Below the pieces are notes generated by a model, which saw only the letters and a list, made by a program, of their open reading frames with translations, did not search any database and was not told the origin of the DNA. Below are positions 1-9,534 of a DNA stretch of 64,000 bases, one piece after another. Position 1 is the stretch's first letter, and the number at the start of each line of letters is the position of its first letter. The position numbers and the translations under genes are program-made. The stretch comes from Leptothermofonsia sichuanensis E412 (GTDB taxonomy: Bacteria > Cyanobacteriota > Cyanobacteriia > Leptolyngbyales > Leptolyngbyaceae): the NCBI RefSeq assembly GCF_019891175.1, contig NZ_CP072600.1, forward strand, positions 2,480,001-2,544,000. Direction: 5' to 3'.

Positions 1-2687
1 CCCAAACCTTTGATGCCACAAGGCGTTGAGCACACGGTTAGGTTTGCGTTGTTCTACGTGGCAACGGAGGTTCCCAAACCTTTGATGCCACAAGGCGTTG
101 AGCACGTCCAGAATTTTAGCGTTTTTCGGCAAGATCATACGGTTCCCAAACCTTTGATGCCACAAGGCGTTGAGCACGCTCAGAGGGGAGAACAGGGTAA
201 TCGGTGGGTGGGGGTTCCCAAACCTTTGATGCCACAAGGCGTTGAGCACGGGAGGAGAAAACGTTTGATCCGGGCATCCGAAAGTTCCCAAACCTTTGAT
301 GCCACAAGGCGTTGAGCACTGGATTCATCGGCAACGAACCGGCAATCCCCTAGGGTTCCCAAACCTTTGATGCCACAAGGCGTTGAGCACATTACGATGT
401 TTGGAAACGGCGCGTGGAACGGCAAGTTCCCAAACCTTTGATGCCACAAGGCGTTGAGCACGGAACTGAAATATTAAACGATACAAGAAATTGGCTGGTT
501 CCCAAACCTTTGATGCCACAAGGCGTTGAGCACTCGCTTCTAAGTGGCGTAAAGATTGGGAACCAAATTGTTCCCAAACCTTTGATGCCACAAGGCGTTG
601 AGCACTGATCGCGATCGATTTTGGCAAAGTGTCGTCGACGTTCCCAAACCTTTGATGCCACAAGGCGTTGAGCACGCGCCACTGGGGTTATCACTTTTCA
701 CTCAAGCCAAGCAGGGTTCCCAAACCTTTGATGCCACAAGGCGTTGAGCACTTTGCAAGATTGACGTGGCCAGTCTATACCCGTGGTGTTCCCAAACCTT
801 TGATGCCACAAGGCGTTGAGCACCCGGTTGTTGCGTTGTGTAGCGCTGGTGCAATTGGTTCCCAAACCTTTGATGCCACAAGGCGTTGAGCACGTCATCG
901 CTAATCAAATTTGGTCGGACGTTAAGTAGTTCCCAAACCTTTGATGCCACAAGGCGTTGAGCACACAGTAGGGGATATTGTCTTTACTTATATGGGCGAG
1001 TTCCCAAACCTTTGATGCCACAAGGCGTTGAGCACCTTTGCGATTCATCTCTATTCTGGTGAAAGAGAGGTTCCCAAACCTTTGATGCCACAAGGCGTTG
1101 AGCACTTTTTATTGCTCCTACTACAGACGCAATTCTGGACGTGTTCCCAAACCTTTGATGCCACAAGGCGTTGAGCACGTGGTTGCATGTTGTTATGGAG
1201 ATTGAAACTCCTGAAGTTCCCAAACCTTTGATGCCACAAGGCGTTGAGCACTTGGTCTCAACGAACAAAACAAGGAGAAGAAATGGTTCCCAAACCTTTG
1301 ATGCCACAAGGCGTTGAGCACTTCGTGAATCGCGTGGCCAGGACAATTTTCTTTGAGTTCCCAAACCTTTGATGCCACAAGGCGTTGAGCACATGGTTGA
1401 TATTTCTACTTACAGAGCTTATAAAGGCGTTCCCAAACCTTTGATGCCACAAGGCGTTGAGCACTGTTAAGAACTGATATGAACTTGATCTCCCCCAAGT
1501 TCCCAAACCTTTGATGCCACAAGGCGTTGAGCACCTCCTGGGTCAGCGACTCTAGCACCGCATTAGCGAAGAGTTCCCAAACCTTTGATGCCACAAGGCG
1601 TTGAGCACGTCTAGGATTTTAGCGTTTTTGGGCAGAATCATACGTTCCCAAACCTTTGATGCCACAAGGCGTTGAGCACAAATCCAACATGTTCAATGGA
1701 CTTGGCCAACAAAGAGTTCCCAAACCTTTGATGCCACAAGGCGTTGAGCACACGATATCCACGCCAAATACTTCATCCCGGATAACGGTTCCCAAACCTT
1801 TGATGCCACAAGGCGTTGAGCACGTAAGCCAGTCAACGGATCAAACATTCCGCCTATCGTTCCCAAACCTTTGATGCCACAAGGCGTTGAGCACCTCTGG
1901 GTCCGGTTTGTGTCATATAGCCCTGCCAGGTGTTCCCAAACCTTTGATGCCACAAGGCGTTGAGCACAAGAGATCCTGCAACGCCTGACGGATGCCCAAG
2001 CCCGTTCCCAAACCTTTGATGCCACAAGGCGTTGAGCACTTTTCCTGAGTCCGATATCCGGACCCGGCAATATCGTTCCCAAACCTTTGATGCCACAAGG
2101 CGTTGAGCACAGCAGGGGGTTGCCAAGCAACCCCCTCCCCCCCGCAAGGTTCCCAAACCTTTGATGCCACAAGGCGTTGAGCACTTTTTGCCGGTGTTTT
2201 GCCAGGTTCAGTAGGGGGATCGTTCCCAAACCTTTGATGCCACAAGGCGTTGAGCACTCCGGGATCATTTCAGCGTAGGCTTCTTTTTCTTTTGTTCCCA
2301 AACCTTTGATGCCACAAGGCGTTGAGCACAGGGAACAAGGACATGAGCCTTCGACCGATAACAGGTTCCCAAACCTTTGATGCCACAAGGCGTTGAGCAC
2401 CGATCTGTTCGGAAACCAATTTATTTCACAGATATCGTTCCCAAACCTTTGATGCCACAAGGCGTTGAGCACACGATACCAGAATAAAACTCTCTGTGAT
2501 ATTCAAACGTTCCCAAACCTTTGATGCCACAAGGCGTTGAGCACAAGCAACCCACAAGATACAGGTTTTCCTATCTCTCCTGTTCCCAAACCTTTGATGC
2601 CACAAGGCGTTGAGCACTTTTAATAATCGCTCGTTCTCTTCAAATTCTTTTGTTCCCAAACCTTTGATGCCACAAGGCGTTGAGCAC
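1..2687. CRISPR. CRISPR array, 38 repeats of 36 nt, no cas genes in window
   Basis: On the + strand the repeat starts GTTCCCAAACCTTTGATG and ends GGCGTTGAGCAC. I count 38 copies; the first (1-33) is cut by the window edge and the last is 2652-2687. No mismatch was seen among them by eye. The 37 complete spacers are 34-40 nt, mostly 34-37. A further 34 nt (2688-2721) after the last repeat look like a final spacer cut by an insertion sequence. No cas gene lies in the window, so subtype is not assigned. No leader or degenerate terminal repeat is visible, so the transcribed strand is undetermined. Reading frames across the array are repeat artefacts. Confidence 0.98.
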
Positions 2688-2805
2688 TTGAAGACGCAAA
2701 ACGATTATTGGAGAAACAAGGTATACTTTGCCGGGGTATAGATTTTACCCTCTAGATAAAGTAGAAATGAGGTAGACCGTTGAGTGTTGAGCACGGTGCC
2801 TCCCA

Positions 2806-3950
2806 ATGATCCAACTGAGCTTTAGTGCCGAAGAGATTGAGCAACTACATTACGAACGCTTTCACCATCCACATCCGCGTGTGCAACAAAAAATGGAAGC
2901 GTTGTATCTCAAAAGTCAAGGATACTCGCATCAGGAAATTACCCGGTTGCTTCGGGTGACAAAACCAACGTTGTTGAGCTATCTGCGAGATTATGAAACT
3001 GGGGGGATCGGCAATCTCAAAGAATTGACCTTTTATCGACCCCAGAGTGAACTGAAACAACATCAACAGACTTTGGAAGCATACTTCCGGGCAAATCCTC
3101 CAAAGACCCTAGCGCAGGCTTGCGCCAAGATCGAAGAACTGACTGGTATTGTCCGTAGTCGGGAGCAAGTGAGGGTGTTTCTCAAATCGATGGGGATGCG
3201 TTGTCGGCGAGTGGGGATGTTGCCCGCCAAAGCTGATGTAGAAGCGCAGGAGGAGTTCGTCAAAAAAAACTAGTGGTCTGTCAAATTAAATTTGACAGGT
3301 AACTGAATCCTGAAAGGCTGATTGAAGTTAAATTTTGAGGGTCTGCGACCCGTCAAAATTTTCCTGACGGAACACTAGACCCACGACTGCAAGAGGCAAA
3401 AGCAGGTCAGAGAGCCGTCTTCTTTGTCGATGCTGCCCATTTTGTTCTGGGGGCCTACTTAGGGTTTTTGTGGTGCTTTGAACGCTTGTTTATCAAGTCG
3501 GGGGCAGGAAGGCAACGGTTCAATGTCTTAGGGGCCCTCAACGCCGTGACTCATGCGTTAATCACCGTCACCAATGAGACTTATATCAACGCTCAAAGTG
3601 TCTGTGAATTACTGCACAAACTGGCAGCTCTGGGATTAGACATTCCGATTACGCTTGTGTTGGATAACGCTCGGTATCAGAAGTGTGCGGTTGTGATGGA
3701 GTTGGCTCAATCATTGAACATTGAGTTGTTGTATCTAACGGTCTATTCTCCCAATCTCAACTTGATTGAGCGCTTGTGGAAGTTTGTCAAGAAGCAATGC
3801 TTATATTCGATTTATTATGCTGACTTCTCTGCATTTAAGGAGGCGATTACTGCTTGTCTCAACCAGTGTCATACGACGTATAAACCTGAGTTAGATTCAC
3901 TGTTAACCTTGCGTTTTCAGTCCTTTAAACAAGTAAAAACTATACCCTGA
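2806..3950 (+). pseudogene. IS630-family transposase, split by a MITE
   Basis: The first part (2806-3273, 155 aa) is the helix-turn-helix half: a helical N-terminus, then a winged-helix region ending at VKKN and a stop. The second part (3468-3950) holds the DDE catalytic half, with LVLDNARYQK as the second Asp motif and SPNLNLIERLW as the terminal Glu motif. The halves are separated by the MITE at 3271-3377, whose CTAG supplies the stop. Without the MITE, the run of eight A at 3262-3269 would need a -1 slip to join the halves, which is usual for this family. As it stands the gene cannot make a full transposase. Confidence 0.85.
3271..3377. mobile_element. 105-bp CTAG-flanked MITE inside the IS630-type element
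   Basis: The insert is absent from the otherwise matching element copy at 40315. It begins CTAGTGGTCTGTCAAAT and ends with a CTAG at 3375-3378, giving TA duplicated within CTAG. Internal inverted sequences AAATTTTGA...TCAAAATTT form a hairpin. A near-identical copy of the same length is at 24379-24485. The end resembles that of the IS630-type element at 27031 (CTAGTAGTCTGTCAA), so that element may mobilise it (inference). Confidence 0.85.
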
Positions 3951-5910
3951 CAAGGTATAGTATATCTGGATAGATTTCATAACCTTCGACGATTCTGCGT
4001 AGTGCTGAACATTGCACTCGCCAATCATTGTCTTCTAAAAACTGTGATTTCAGCCAATCTAAAATATTCAGCGAATTTTTGTAGTGCACAAAAACTACAC
4101 TCATTGATGCGCGTCGGATAAGCCAGTCTTTATGTTGCTGCGCTCTTTGTTGAAACCAGACTAAAAGCTCTGGGTCATCCTTATAGTTTTCAGCGATCGC
4201 CCATATTGCTGCATGGGATAAATCTTGATGTCGATGTTGCAGTATCAATTCCTTCAGCCACGGTAAGGTGATTGAAGAATGCCGATAGTACAGTGCAACG
4301 ATATTCACTGTTGCGCGTCGCACTACCCAATCATCATGTAGTGCTTGCTGTTGTAGCCATGTCAAGAGGTTCAAATTTGGGAAACACCGAGCGACTCGGT
4401 CGAGTAGTGCGATCGCTGACTCTTCAGTCAAATGAATACTGGGTTGTTCAATCTCATCTTTAAGCTTCGCCAATAATAGGTTTTCTAACTGTGAAGTCGA
4501 TGTAGAGTTTTTGACATCTGACAAGCAATCCGCAGCGAGCAAAAGGTTCGATAAACCCTCAGGCTTCAAAAAAGTTGCCATCTCATCTTGTGGAGAGAAA
4601 TACATTTTCCTGATGCCTAAAAACAGAGTTCTATCGCATTCTCTCGTGAGCAAAAACTCAATCAATTCACCTGCAAACTTAGAATCGATCGCCCCACAAA
4701 TCACCCTCAGCACCTCATGCCAGGTTTCATCTTGCCAGTGTTGCCCAAATACTTCATCACGTAGCTGTTCAAAAGTGAGGGTGCGCTGTTTCTCGAAGCG
4801 ATGGACAATTTCAACCGCACAGAAATATTCTAAGAAGGTACGGTGCATGAAGCCGTAGGTATCAGCACCGCGATAGCAGAGGATGAAGTTACGTTCGCGC
4901 AGTTGTTGAATCAACCGATTGGCTTTTTCGCGGGGTTCGCTGAAACCCTGATCACGTAAATAGTCGGTCAAAATGCGGGTGAGGCGGTCACTACTAATCA
5001 AATTTCCCTTCAGCCCCTCCTCCCCTGCCTGCATCTCATAAGCAATCAGTCGCAACATCTCCTGTTTTTCCCGTCGCCCGATCGCATCCATTGGTAGTTG
5101 CAATCGCTTGTGATCCACGTCCCAGTGGTAAAGCAACACGCGCGAAGCTTGGTCATAGAGATCAGCGCGATCGCGGGGTAACTCCTGCCTCCGATTCAGA
5201 ATTGCCATCATCGTCAACAACAGGGGATTATCTGCCAGATTGGAGATTGCTTTGGAATTAGTGATCGCATCCTGCAATCGCTGTTTCAACCGCACTTTAT
5301 TGGGATCGCTGCCCATTGATAGGTCATACCAGCGATGAATGAATTCGTGAATCTCGTCGGTATTGAGGGATTGAATCGTGAAGTGCCGAAAACCGCTATG
5401 TTGAAGTTGTTCGGGGTTATAGCCAATAATTCGAGACGTAACCAGTACTTGGGCTTTAGGATATTGCCGCGAAAAGCGAATGATGTCGTTGATAACAGTC
5501 GATTGAGTGGCGCGATCAAACACCTCATCCAAACCATCAAACATTATCAGTGTAGGAAACTCCACCAAATGCTGATGAAGCTGATGCTGATCAAACTGCC
5601 AATCTACACCCCGACCTCGATGCAGAAATTCCAGGAAGTTCGCAGATGGATTGATAGCAAATTCCCGCAACTCAATCAATAATGGCAGTTTCTCTGTTTT
5701 GCCTTCGACCCATTCCAGCGCCAGATATTGTAACAGACTCGACTTACCCGATCCCGGATCACCTAAAACCACCGCCCGTTGCGAGTCTGCTATCGCTTCT
5801 AAGACCTTTCGTGCAGGTCGCTGAAAATACTCATGGCGATAATGCTCTAAGGCTTCAGGTAATAAATCTGCTTCGAGTTGTCCTTCAGCTTGCAGTAAAG
5901 TGTACCCCAT
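3940..5910 (-). pseudogene. NACHT NTPase, central and C-terminal part (truncated)
   Basis: This fragment carries a Walker A motif (GDPGSGKSS near residue 50), a Walker B motif (LIMFDGLDEVFD near residue 120) and the downstream winged-helix region of a NACHT STAND ATPase. About 250 residues of HEAT-like helical repeats follow (for example WVVRRATVNIVALYYRHSS). Bacterial NACHT proteins are known antiphage sensors; the role here is inferred. The 3' end runs into the IS630-type element, so the last codons come from that element. The 5' side is cut by an IS3 element. The N-terminal portion is at 7150-7923. Confidence 0.85.
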
Positions 5911-5957
5911 TGTCTAGACAGCAAACATAAAACTTTAAGATAGAATCTCCTCCTGGT

Positions 5958-6830
5958 TCATTTGTTCTTTTGTGTTTGCTCTAATACATAGTTATCATCT
6001 CCTGTACTGAAATGCACTGCGGATGGCACTTGATAATTCAACGCCTGATGTAACCGCTGATGATTGTAAAACTCGAAGTAGTTCCCCAATCCCTCCATCG
6101 CAACCGCGACCGTTGAATAATCTTTGAGATACACCTCCTCATATTTGACACTGCGCCAAAGCCGTTCGATAAAGATGTTGTCGAACGCTCGTCCTTTGCC
6201 ATCGTGAGAGATCCGAATATCCCTGCTTTCCAGGTAGCTCGTGAACGGATGGCTTGTGAACTGGCTGCCCTGGTCGGAGTTGAAGATCACAGGCTGTCCG
6301 AGTTGTAAGGCTTGTTCCAGTGCCACCAGGCAGAAGTGGATATCCATTGTGTTAGACAACTGCCACGAGAGAACATAGCGACTGTACCAATCAATGATCG
6401 CAACGAGATACACAAAGCCCCTGGCAAGCCGAATATAGGTAATGTCAGTACTCCAAACTAAATTCGGCGCATCAATCGTCAATCCTTTGAGCAGATAGGG
6501 ATAACGTCGTGCATTATCCGCAGGAATCGTCGTGCGGGGACGAGGATAAATCGCTTCGATGCCCATTTGCCGCATCATTCGTGCTACCCGCTTATGATTG
6601 ACTACTTCGCCCTGCGTTCTCAGCCACGCTGTCATGCGGCGAATGCCATAAAACGGCGTTTTGGTGTACTGAGCATCAATCAGATTCATCAGATGCAACT
6701 CGTAAGCGTCTACGGCAACGGGCTTGTAGTACCAACTGGAGCGGGCTAAATCGAGCAATTCGCATTGACGTGCCACACTAATGTCGGAATGATTTGGCTC
6801 CACCAGTTGGCGTTTATGATCGAGCGACAA
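5958..6830 (-). CDS. IS3-family transposase OrfB (DDE integrase)
   Basis: A 290-aa protein with the N-terminal HTH_21 region (ARQCELLDLARSSWYYKP) and an rve integrase core. The catalytic residues sit in WSTDITYIRL, FNSDQGSQFTS and FIERLWRSVKYEEVYL, giving the DDE triad. It overlaps orfA by 17 nt in the -1 frame. A run of nine A (minus strand, near 6838-6846) precedes the overlap. OrfAB is therefore probably made by programmed -1 frameshifting, as is known for IS3. Confidence 0.93.
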   Translation of the reverse strand: MSLDHKRQLVEPNHSDISVARQCELLDLARSSWYYKPVAVDAYELHLMNLIDAQYTKTPFYGIRRMTAWLRTQGEVVNHKRVARMMRQMGIEAIYPRPRTTIPADNARRYPYLLKGLTIDAPNLVWSTDITYIRLARGFVYLVAIIDWYSRYVLSWQLSNTMDIHFCLVALEQALQLGQPVIFNSDQGSQFTSHPFTSYLESRDIRISHDGKGRAFDNIFIERLWRSVKYEEVYLKDYSTVAVAMEGLGNYFEFYNHQRLHQALNYQVPSAVHFSTGDDNYVLEQTQKNK

Positions 6831-7104
6831 TGCCAGATTTTTTTTTCAACCAGTCCAACTCGACTTTGAGTTGCCCAATCTGCTGATACAGGCTTGCCGT
6901 TAAGTCCTCCTGTTCCTTCTGGCTTTGGGCACGCCGGGATGAGAAGATGCCGGGCAGTTCGTCAAGGACTTGTTTCTTCCACTGGTGGATCTGCGTCGGA
7001 TGTACCCCGTGTTCGGTTGCCAGTTCGTTCACCGTTTTCAGTCCTTTGATCGCTTCGATAGCGACCTTGGCTTTGAATTCTGCACTGTGTTGTTTGCGCT
7101 GCAT
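6814..7104 (-). CDS. IS3-family transposase OrfA (HTH)
   Basis: A 96-aa protein starting MQRKQHSAEFKAKVAIEAIK, the usual OrfA helix-turn-helix opening. A leucine-zipper-like stretch (LYQQIGQLKVELDWLKKK) follows at the C-terminus. The A-run just before its end is the likely frameshift site into orfB. It binds the element ends and forms part of the OrfAB fusion transposase (family knowledge). Confidence 0.92.
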   Translation of the reverse strand: MQRKQHSAEFKAKVAIEAIKGLKTVNELATEHGVHPTQIHQWKKQVLDELPGIFSSRRAQSQKEQEDLTASLYQQIGQLKVELDWLKKKSGIVARS

Positions 7105-7149
7105 ACCTTGATTGTCTCCGTAGTTCGACTGGTTCTGCGGGCAGCGACT

Positions 7150-7923
7150 CTATCTTATTCCTCTGTCTAGTTTTCGGGGTACATCATACAGTTGTCGTTT
7201 CACATCCAAAGGCAGGTCATAGCGCATTGGGGGCAAGGCTTCTCGCACCGTCTGCTCAATGAACATTGCCCATAGCTTGATAGCATCAACGCGATCGGTG
7301 CTATCGAGGGTATACAGTTTCAGATAGCCATAGCTGGACTGCAAACTGGCTCGATAAGTTTCAACATCAAATCCCGGTGAAAGTTGGGCTGTATTACGGG
7401 CAATGTCTTCTAGCAAGTCAGTTTCGAGCAGCGATCGCAACTCTGGATTGGCTTTAATAATACCCTTGACCTCATACACGTATTCCTTGCAAACACCCCG
7501 CCAATCAAAATCTTCCGAAGGGAATTGCCATCCAGAGACTTGATACTGTTGTGTCCAAATTTGCTCTAACTGCCCATAATCAATTTGTTTACAATCCTTT
7601 TCAAAGGCTTTTCCCAGAATAGGGCGCACCGCCTTATCCTGCACAAACTTCTTGAGCGTTGCTTTGTAGTGATGCTGAATACTGGTTTCGGGAACGCCGT
7701 TAATCTGAAGCTCTTTAATAAATCGCTTAATAAAGTAGCCAACTGCTTCCGCCATCGGTGTTTTCAGTGCTGTGGCATTGAGTCGGCTGACTCCGCTATT
7801 CAGGCAATCCTTGAAAAAATCTTGGACATACCCCTCTAAGACAGGCTTACTCAAATCGAGAACCTGCTCTAACACTAGCTTGCCTAGCTCTATCCCTGTT
7901 GTGGCTGCCAACCATTCCAGCAT
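7150..7923 (-). pseudogene. NACHT NTPase, N-terminal helical domain (split by IS3)
   Basis: About 250 residues starting MLEWLAATTGIELGKLVLEQ, mostly alpha-helical, resembling the N-terminal effector or helical domain of cyanobacterial NACHT proteins. The genuine part ends near YDVPRKL, where the IS3 element begins. If the IS3 element and one CTAG copy are removed, this frame does not continue directly into the C-terminal frame. Deleting one G from the GGGG at 5905-5908 (minus strand) would join them as LDNGYTLLQAEGQ. The gene may therefore carry a frameshift as well as the insertion. Confidence 0.78.
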
Positions 7924-8049
7924 ACTGAGATTTCAGACGTGACCTAACACTACCTCTAATATCGCATCCATATTAAGGAGATGCCAGAGATTTCAAGCTC
8001 AAGCCACAACAGGCAACCTTGCACTACGCCCCCACCAGTAACTCAGGCG

Positions 8050-8134
8050 GCACAACGGCTAAAGTGAGCGGCGGCAGGTACGACCGAAACGAAGCGCGAA
8101 GACTCTATTCCGTCCGCTCCACTGCGTTGTTAGC
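8050..8134 (-). repeat. attC-like imperfect inverted repeat 1
   Basis: Read on the minus strand it starts GCTAACAACGCAGTGGAGCG and ends with the complementary arm ...CCGTTGTGC. The arms pair imperfectly over about 25 nt, with unpaired bases. It shares the blocks GCGGCGGCAG and CGTCCGC, and its 85-nt length, with the sites at 11826 and 44026. The layout resembles integron attC sites; no integrase gene is in the window. It overlaps the last codons of the gene at 8105-8347. Confidence 0.5.
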
Positions 8135-8347
8135 TGGCTGGTTACTACGCGATGCTTCTAATTTCTGCCGAATTGCTGCCTGAATCTTTGCGTCAAAATC
8201 AGGATCGCTTGGGCTTGCAATGAGGGATTTTGGACGCTGACTGAACCTGTCCAAATACGCCTGAAAAGCAGCTTGATCTTGGCGGTTTGATAAAAAGTAC
8301 CTTTTTAATTCGGCATCACTCATGGTATCAAAATTCACTTGACTCAT
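8105..8347 (-). CDS. Small protein, DUF6887-like partner of a two-gene module
   Basis: An 80-aa protein, MSQVNFDTMSDAELKRYFLS at the start, with the pattern (M)(T/S)xxELRxYxLxxRxDxxAxxAYLD shared with the protein at 12161-12379. Its start overlaps the stop of the upstream gene by one base (TGATG), so the two are translationally coupled. The last residues (ANNAVERTE) are encoded by the arm of the attC-like repeat. Families resembling DUF6887 occur beside DUF6888 genes in cyanobacteria. A toxin-antitoxin role is plausible from size and overlap but unproven. Confidence 0.72.
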   Translation of the reverse strand: MSQVNFDTMSDAELKRYFLSNRQDQAAFQAYLDRFSQRPKSLIASPSDPDFDAKIQAAIRQKLEASRSNQPANNAVERTE

Positions 8348-8532
8348 CAGAACACCTCTCCATTCGGTACAATTTCAAACTCAAGGTCTTCACCATATCC
8401 AGCTAGGACATACACGTTGCGAGTCCGATGATCAACACAAACCAGATGAATCGGTTGCAGCATGGTATGCGTCAACTGATAACTAACGCGATATAAACTC
8501 TCTAATTGAGCAGCAGTAGGCATTCCAGTCAC
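8347..8532 (-). CDS. Small protein, DUF6888-like partner of a two-gene module
   Basis: A 61-aa protein beginning MTGMPTAAQLESLYRVSYQL and containing CVDHRTRNVYVLAGYGEDLE, then EIVPNGE at the end. The same layout (residues LDKRTGNVIILA, then EIEPNGEWRF) is found in the protein at 11991-12164. It is the first gene of the pair and overlaps its partner by one base. The second codon triplet MPT may be the true start. No catalytic motif is visible; function is unknown. Confidence 0.7.
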   Translation of the reverse strand: MTGMPTAAQLESLYRVSYQLTHTMLQPIHLVCVDHRTRNVYVLAGYGEDLEFEIVPNGEVF

Positions 8533-8842
8533 TCACTCCACCTGCTGCCCATTTTAACAGACGCTCTGATTAAACTGCTGTGAGCATATCTCGCTCCTTT
8601 GGGGTACAGGCTTTTAGTACGTTTACCGAACCCATTACCTAATTTTGCTTGCTAATATCACGGCTATTCTGCTGCTGCTGCTCCAATGTTTCGATCCGAC
8701 TTCCAACTTGAGTGATCACGCCCACAATCACAGTCATAAATGTAATCGCGTTTTGGTCAGTGCTGCCAGGAGAAAAGCGATGCTGGGTTTCCTACCGTCA
8801 ACCCAGCCTACAGCGATCGGCGATCGCACTATGGCGATCGCA
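8533..8842. other. Gene-free stretch
   Basis: About 310 bases with no credible coding frame. It includes three GCGATCGC-type (HIP1) sites in 40 bases just before the next insertion sequence (8810-8841). No promoter or RNA gene was recognised. Confidence 0.5.
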
Positions 8843-8853
8843 CTAGTAGCTTG

Positions 8854-9534
8854 TCAAGAAAGAATTGAGGGATAGAGTCGCTTAAGTTTGATGCGAGCAT
8901 CTTCAGTCGTAAATTGCCAATCAATGGTGCGAGATTGATCATTTCTGCGTTCTTCCCAAGCAGCAATTTCCCGTTTCAACGTATCTTGATCTGGGATGCG
9001 ACGATCCAAGCACTGACGGGCTAAAACACTGAGTTCAATTTCTGCCATGTTAAGCCAACTGCCATGTTTTGGTGTGTAATGAATCTCTAATTTGTCTAGA
9101 ATCCGCTTGGCTTCTTGAGGTGCAAACGTCTCATACAAGGCAGATGGGTCATGAATATTGAGTTGGTCATGCACGATGGTAATCCATTCGGCATCGGGGT
9201 AACGCACATCCACCAGATATTTCATTTGTTTGGCATAGTCTTGTTTGGTGCGCCGTTCAGTGACTTCTACATGCCGCCATCCAGCTAAGGGTTCAGAAAT
9301 CATGAAGAGATTACAGACCCCATTGCGTTCATATTCATAGTCATAGCGCTTCGGTTGACCGGGTTGGGGGGGGAGGGGAACTTGCGTTTCGAGGACTAAT
9401 TGTTTGCTGGTTTCATCGAAACAAACGACCGGGTAGCGCGGGTCATAAGGGCGTGTATAAACGCTCAAAACATCTTCCATGTAGTAAACAAACTCGCCAT
9501 TGGACTTCGGCGGAATTACCCAGCATTCCTGCAA
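8854..9534 (-). CDS. IS630-family transposase, catalytic half (copy A)
   Basis: A 226-aa frame with the DDE core: VVCFDETSKQL (first Asp), ITIVHDQLNIHD (second Asp) and HGSWLNMAEIELSVLARQ (Glu). It overlaps the preceding HTH half by 19 nt in the -1 frame. The junction holds an AAAAAAACGAAC slippery sequence, so a frameshifted LKKNELKPWLQECW fusion is expected. Here the long G-run (C-run on the coding strand) near 9366-9373 has eight bases and the frame stays open, unlike copy B. Confidence 0.9.
   Translation of the reverse strand: MQECWVIPPKSNGEFVYYMEDVLSVYTRPYDPRYPVVCFDETSKQLVLETQVPLPPQPGQPKRYDYEYERNGVCNLFMISEPLAGWRHVEVTERRTKQDYAKQMKYLVDVRYPDAEWITIVHDQLNIHDPSALYETFAPQEAKRILDKLEIHYTPKHGSWLNMAEIELSVLARQCLDRRIPDQDTLKREIAAWEERRNDQSRTIDWQFTTEDARIKLKRLYPSILS

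Larger units (their letters stand above)
2722..3959 (+). mobile_element. IS630/Tc1-mariner-type element, copy 1, carrying a MITE
   Basis: The ends are inverted repeats TACTTTGCCGGGGTATAG (2724 onward) and CTATACCCTGACAAGGTA (to 3957), each flanked by TA, as expected for IS630/Tc1 target duplication. A second copy lies at 40315-41446. The copies differ in length by 106 nt: a 105-bp MITE insertion here, and one extra A in an A-run. The left end sits 34 nt after the last CRISPR repeat. The right end sits inside the C-terminal coding region of a NACHT gene. Confidence 0.9.
5914..7170 (-). mobile_element. IS3-family element inserted in the NACHT gene
   Basis: The element contains overlapping orfA and orfB on the minus strand. 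Both borders show CTAG next to ACAG/CTGT: left CTAGACAGCAAAC at 5914, right CTCTGTCTAG to 7170. Both ends also carry an AAGATAGA-TC motif. This fits a 4-bp CTAG target duplication with short inverted ends. The NACHT gene is split exactly here. Both reading frames are intact, so the element may be active. Confidence 0.82.

Noticed and set aside
10-2659. Many open frames on both strands across the CRISPR array
   Set aside because: They translate the repeat over and over (PKPLMPQGVEH, NALWHQRFGN); they are artefacts of the array.
2785-2796. GTTGAGCAC inside the IS630-type element, equal to the end of the CRISPR repeat
   Set aside because: Only nine bases match, and the same sequence is in the second IS copy at 40378, far from the array; treated as chance.
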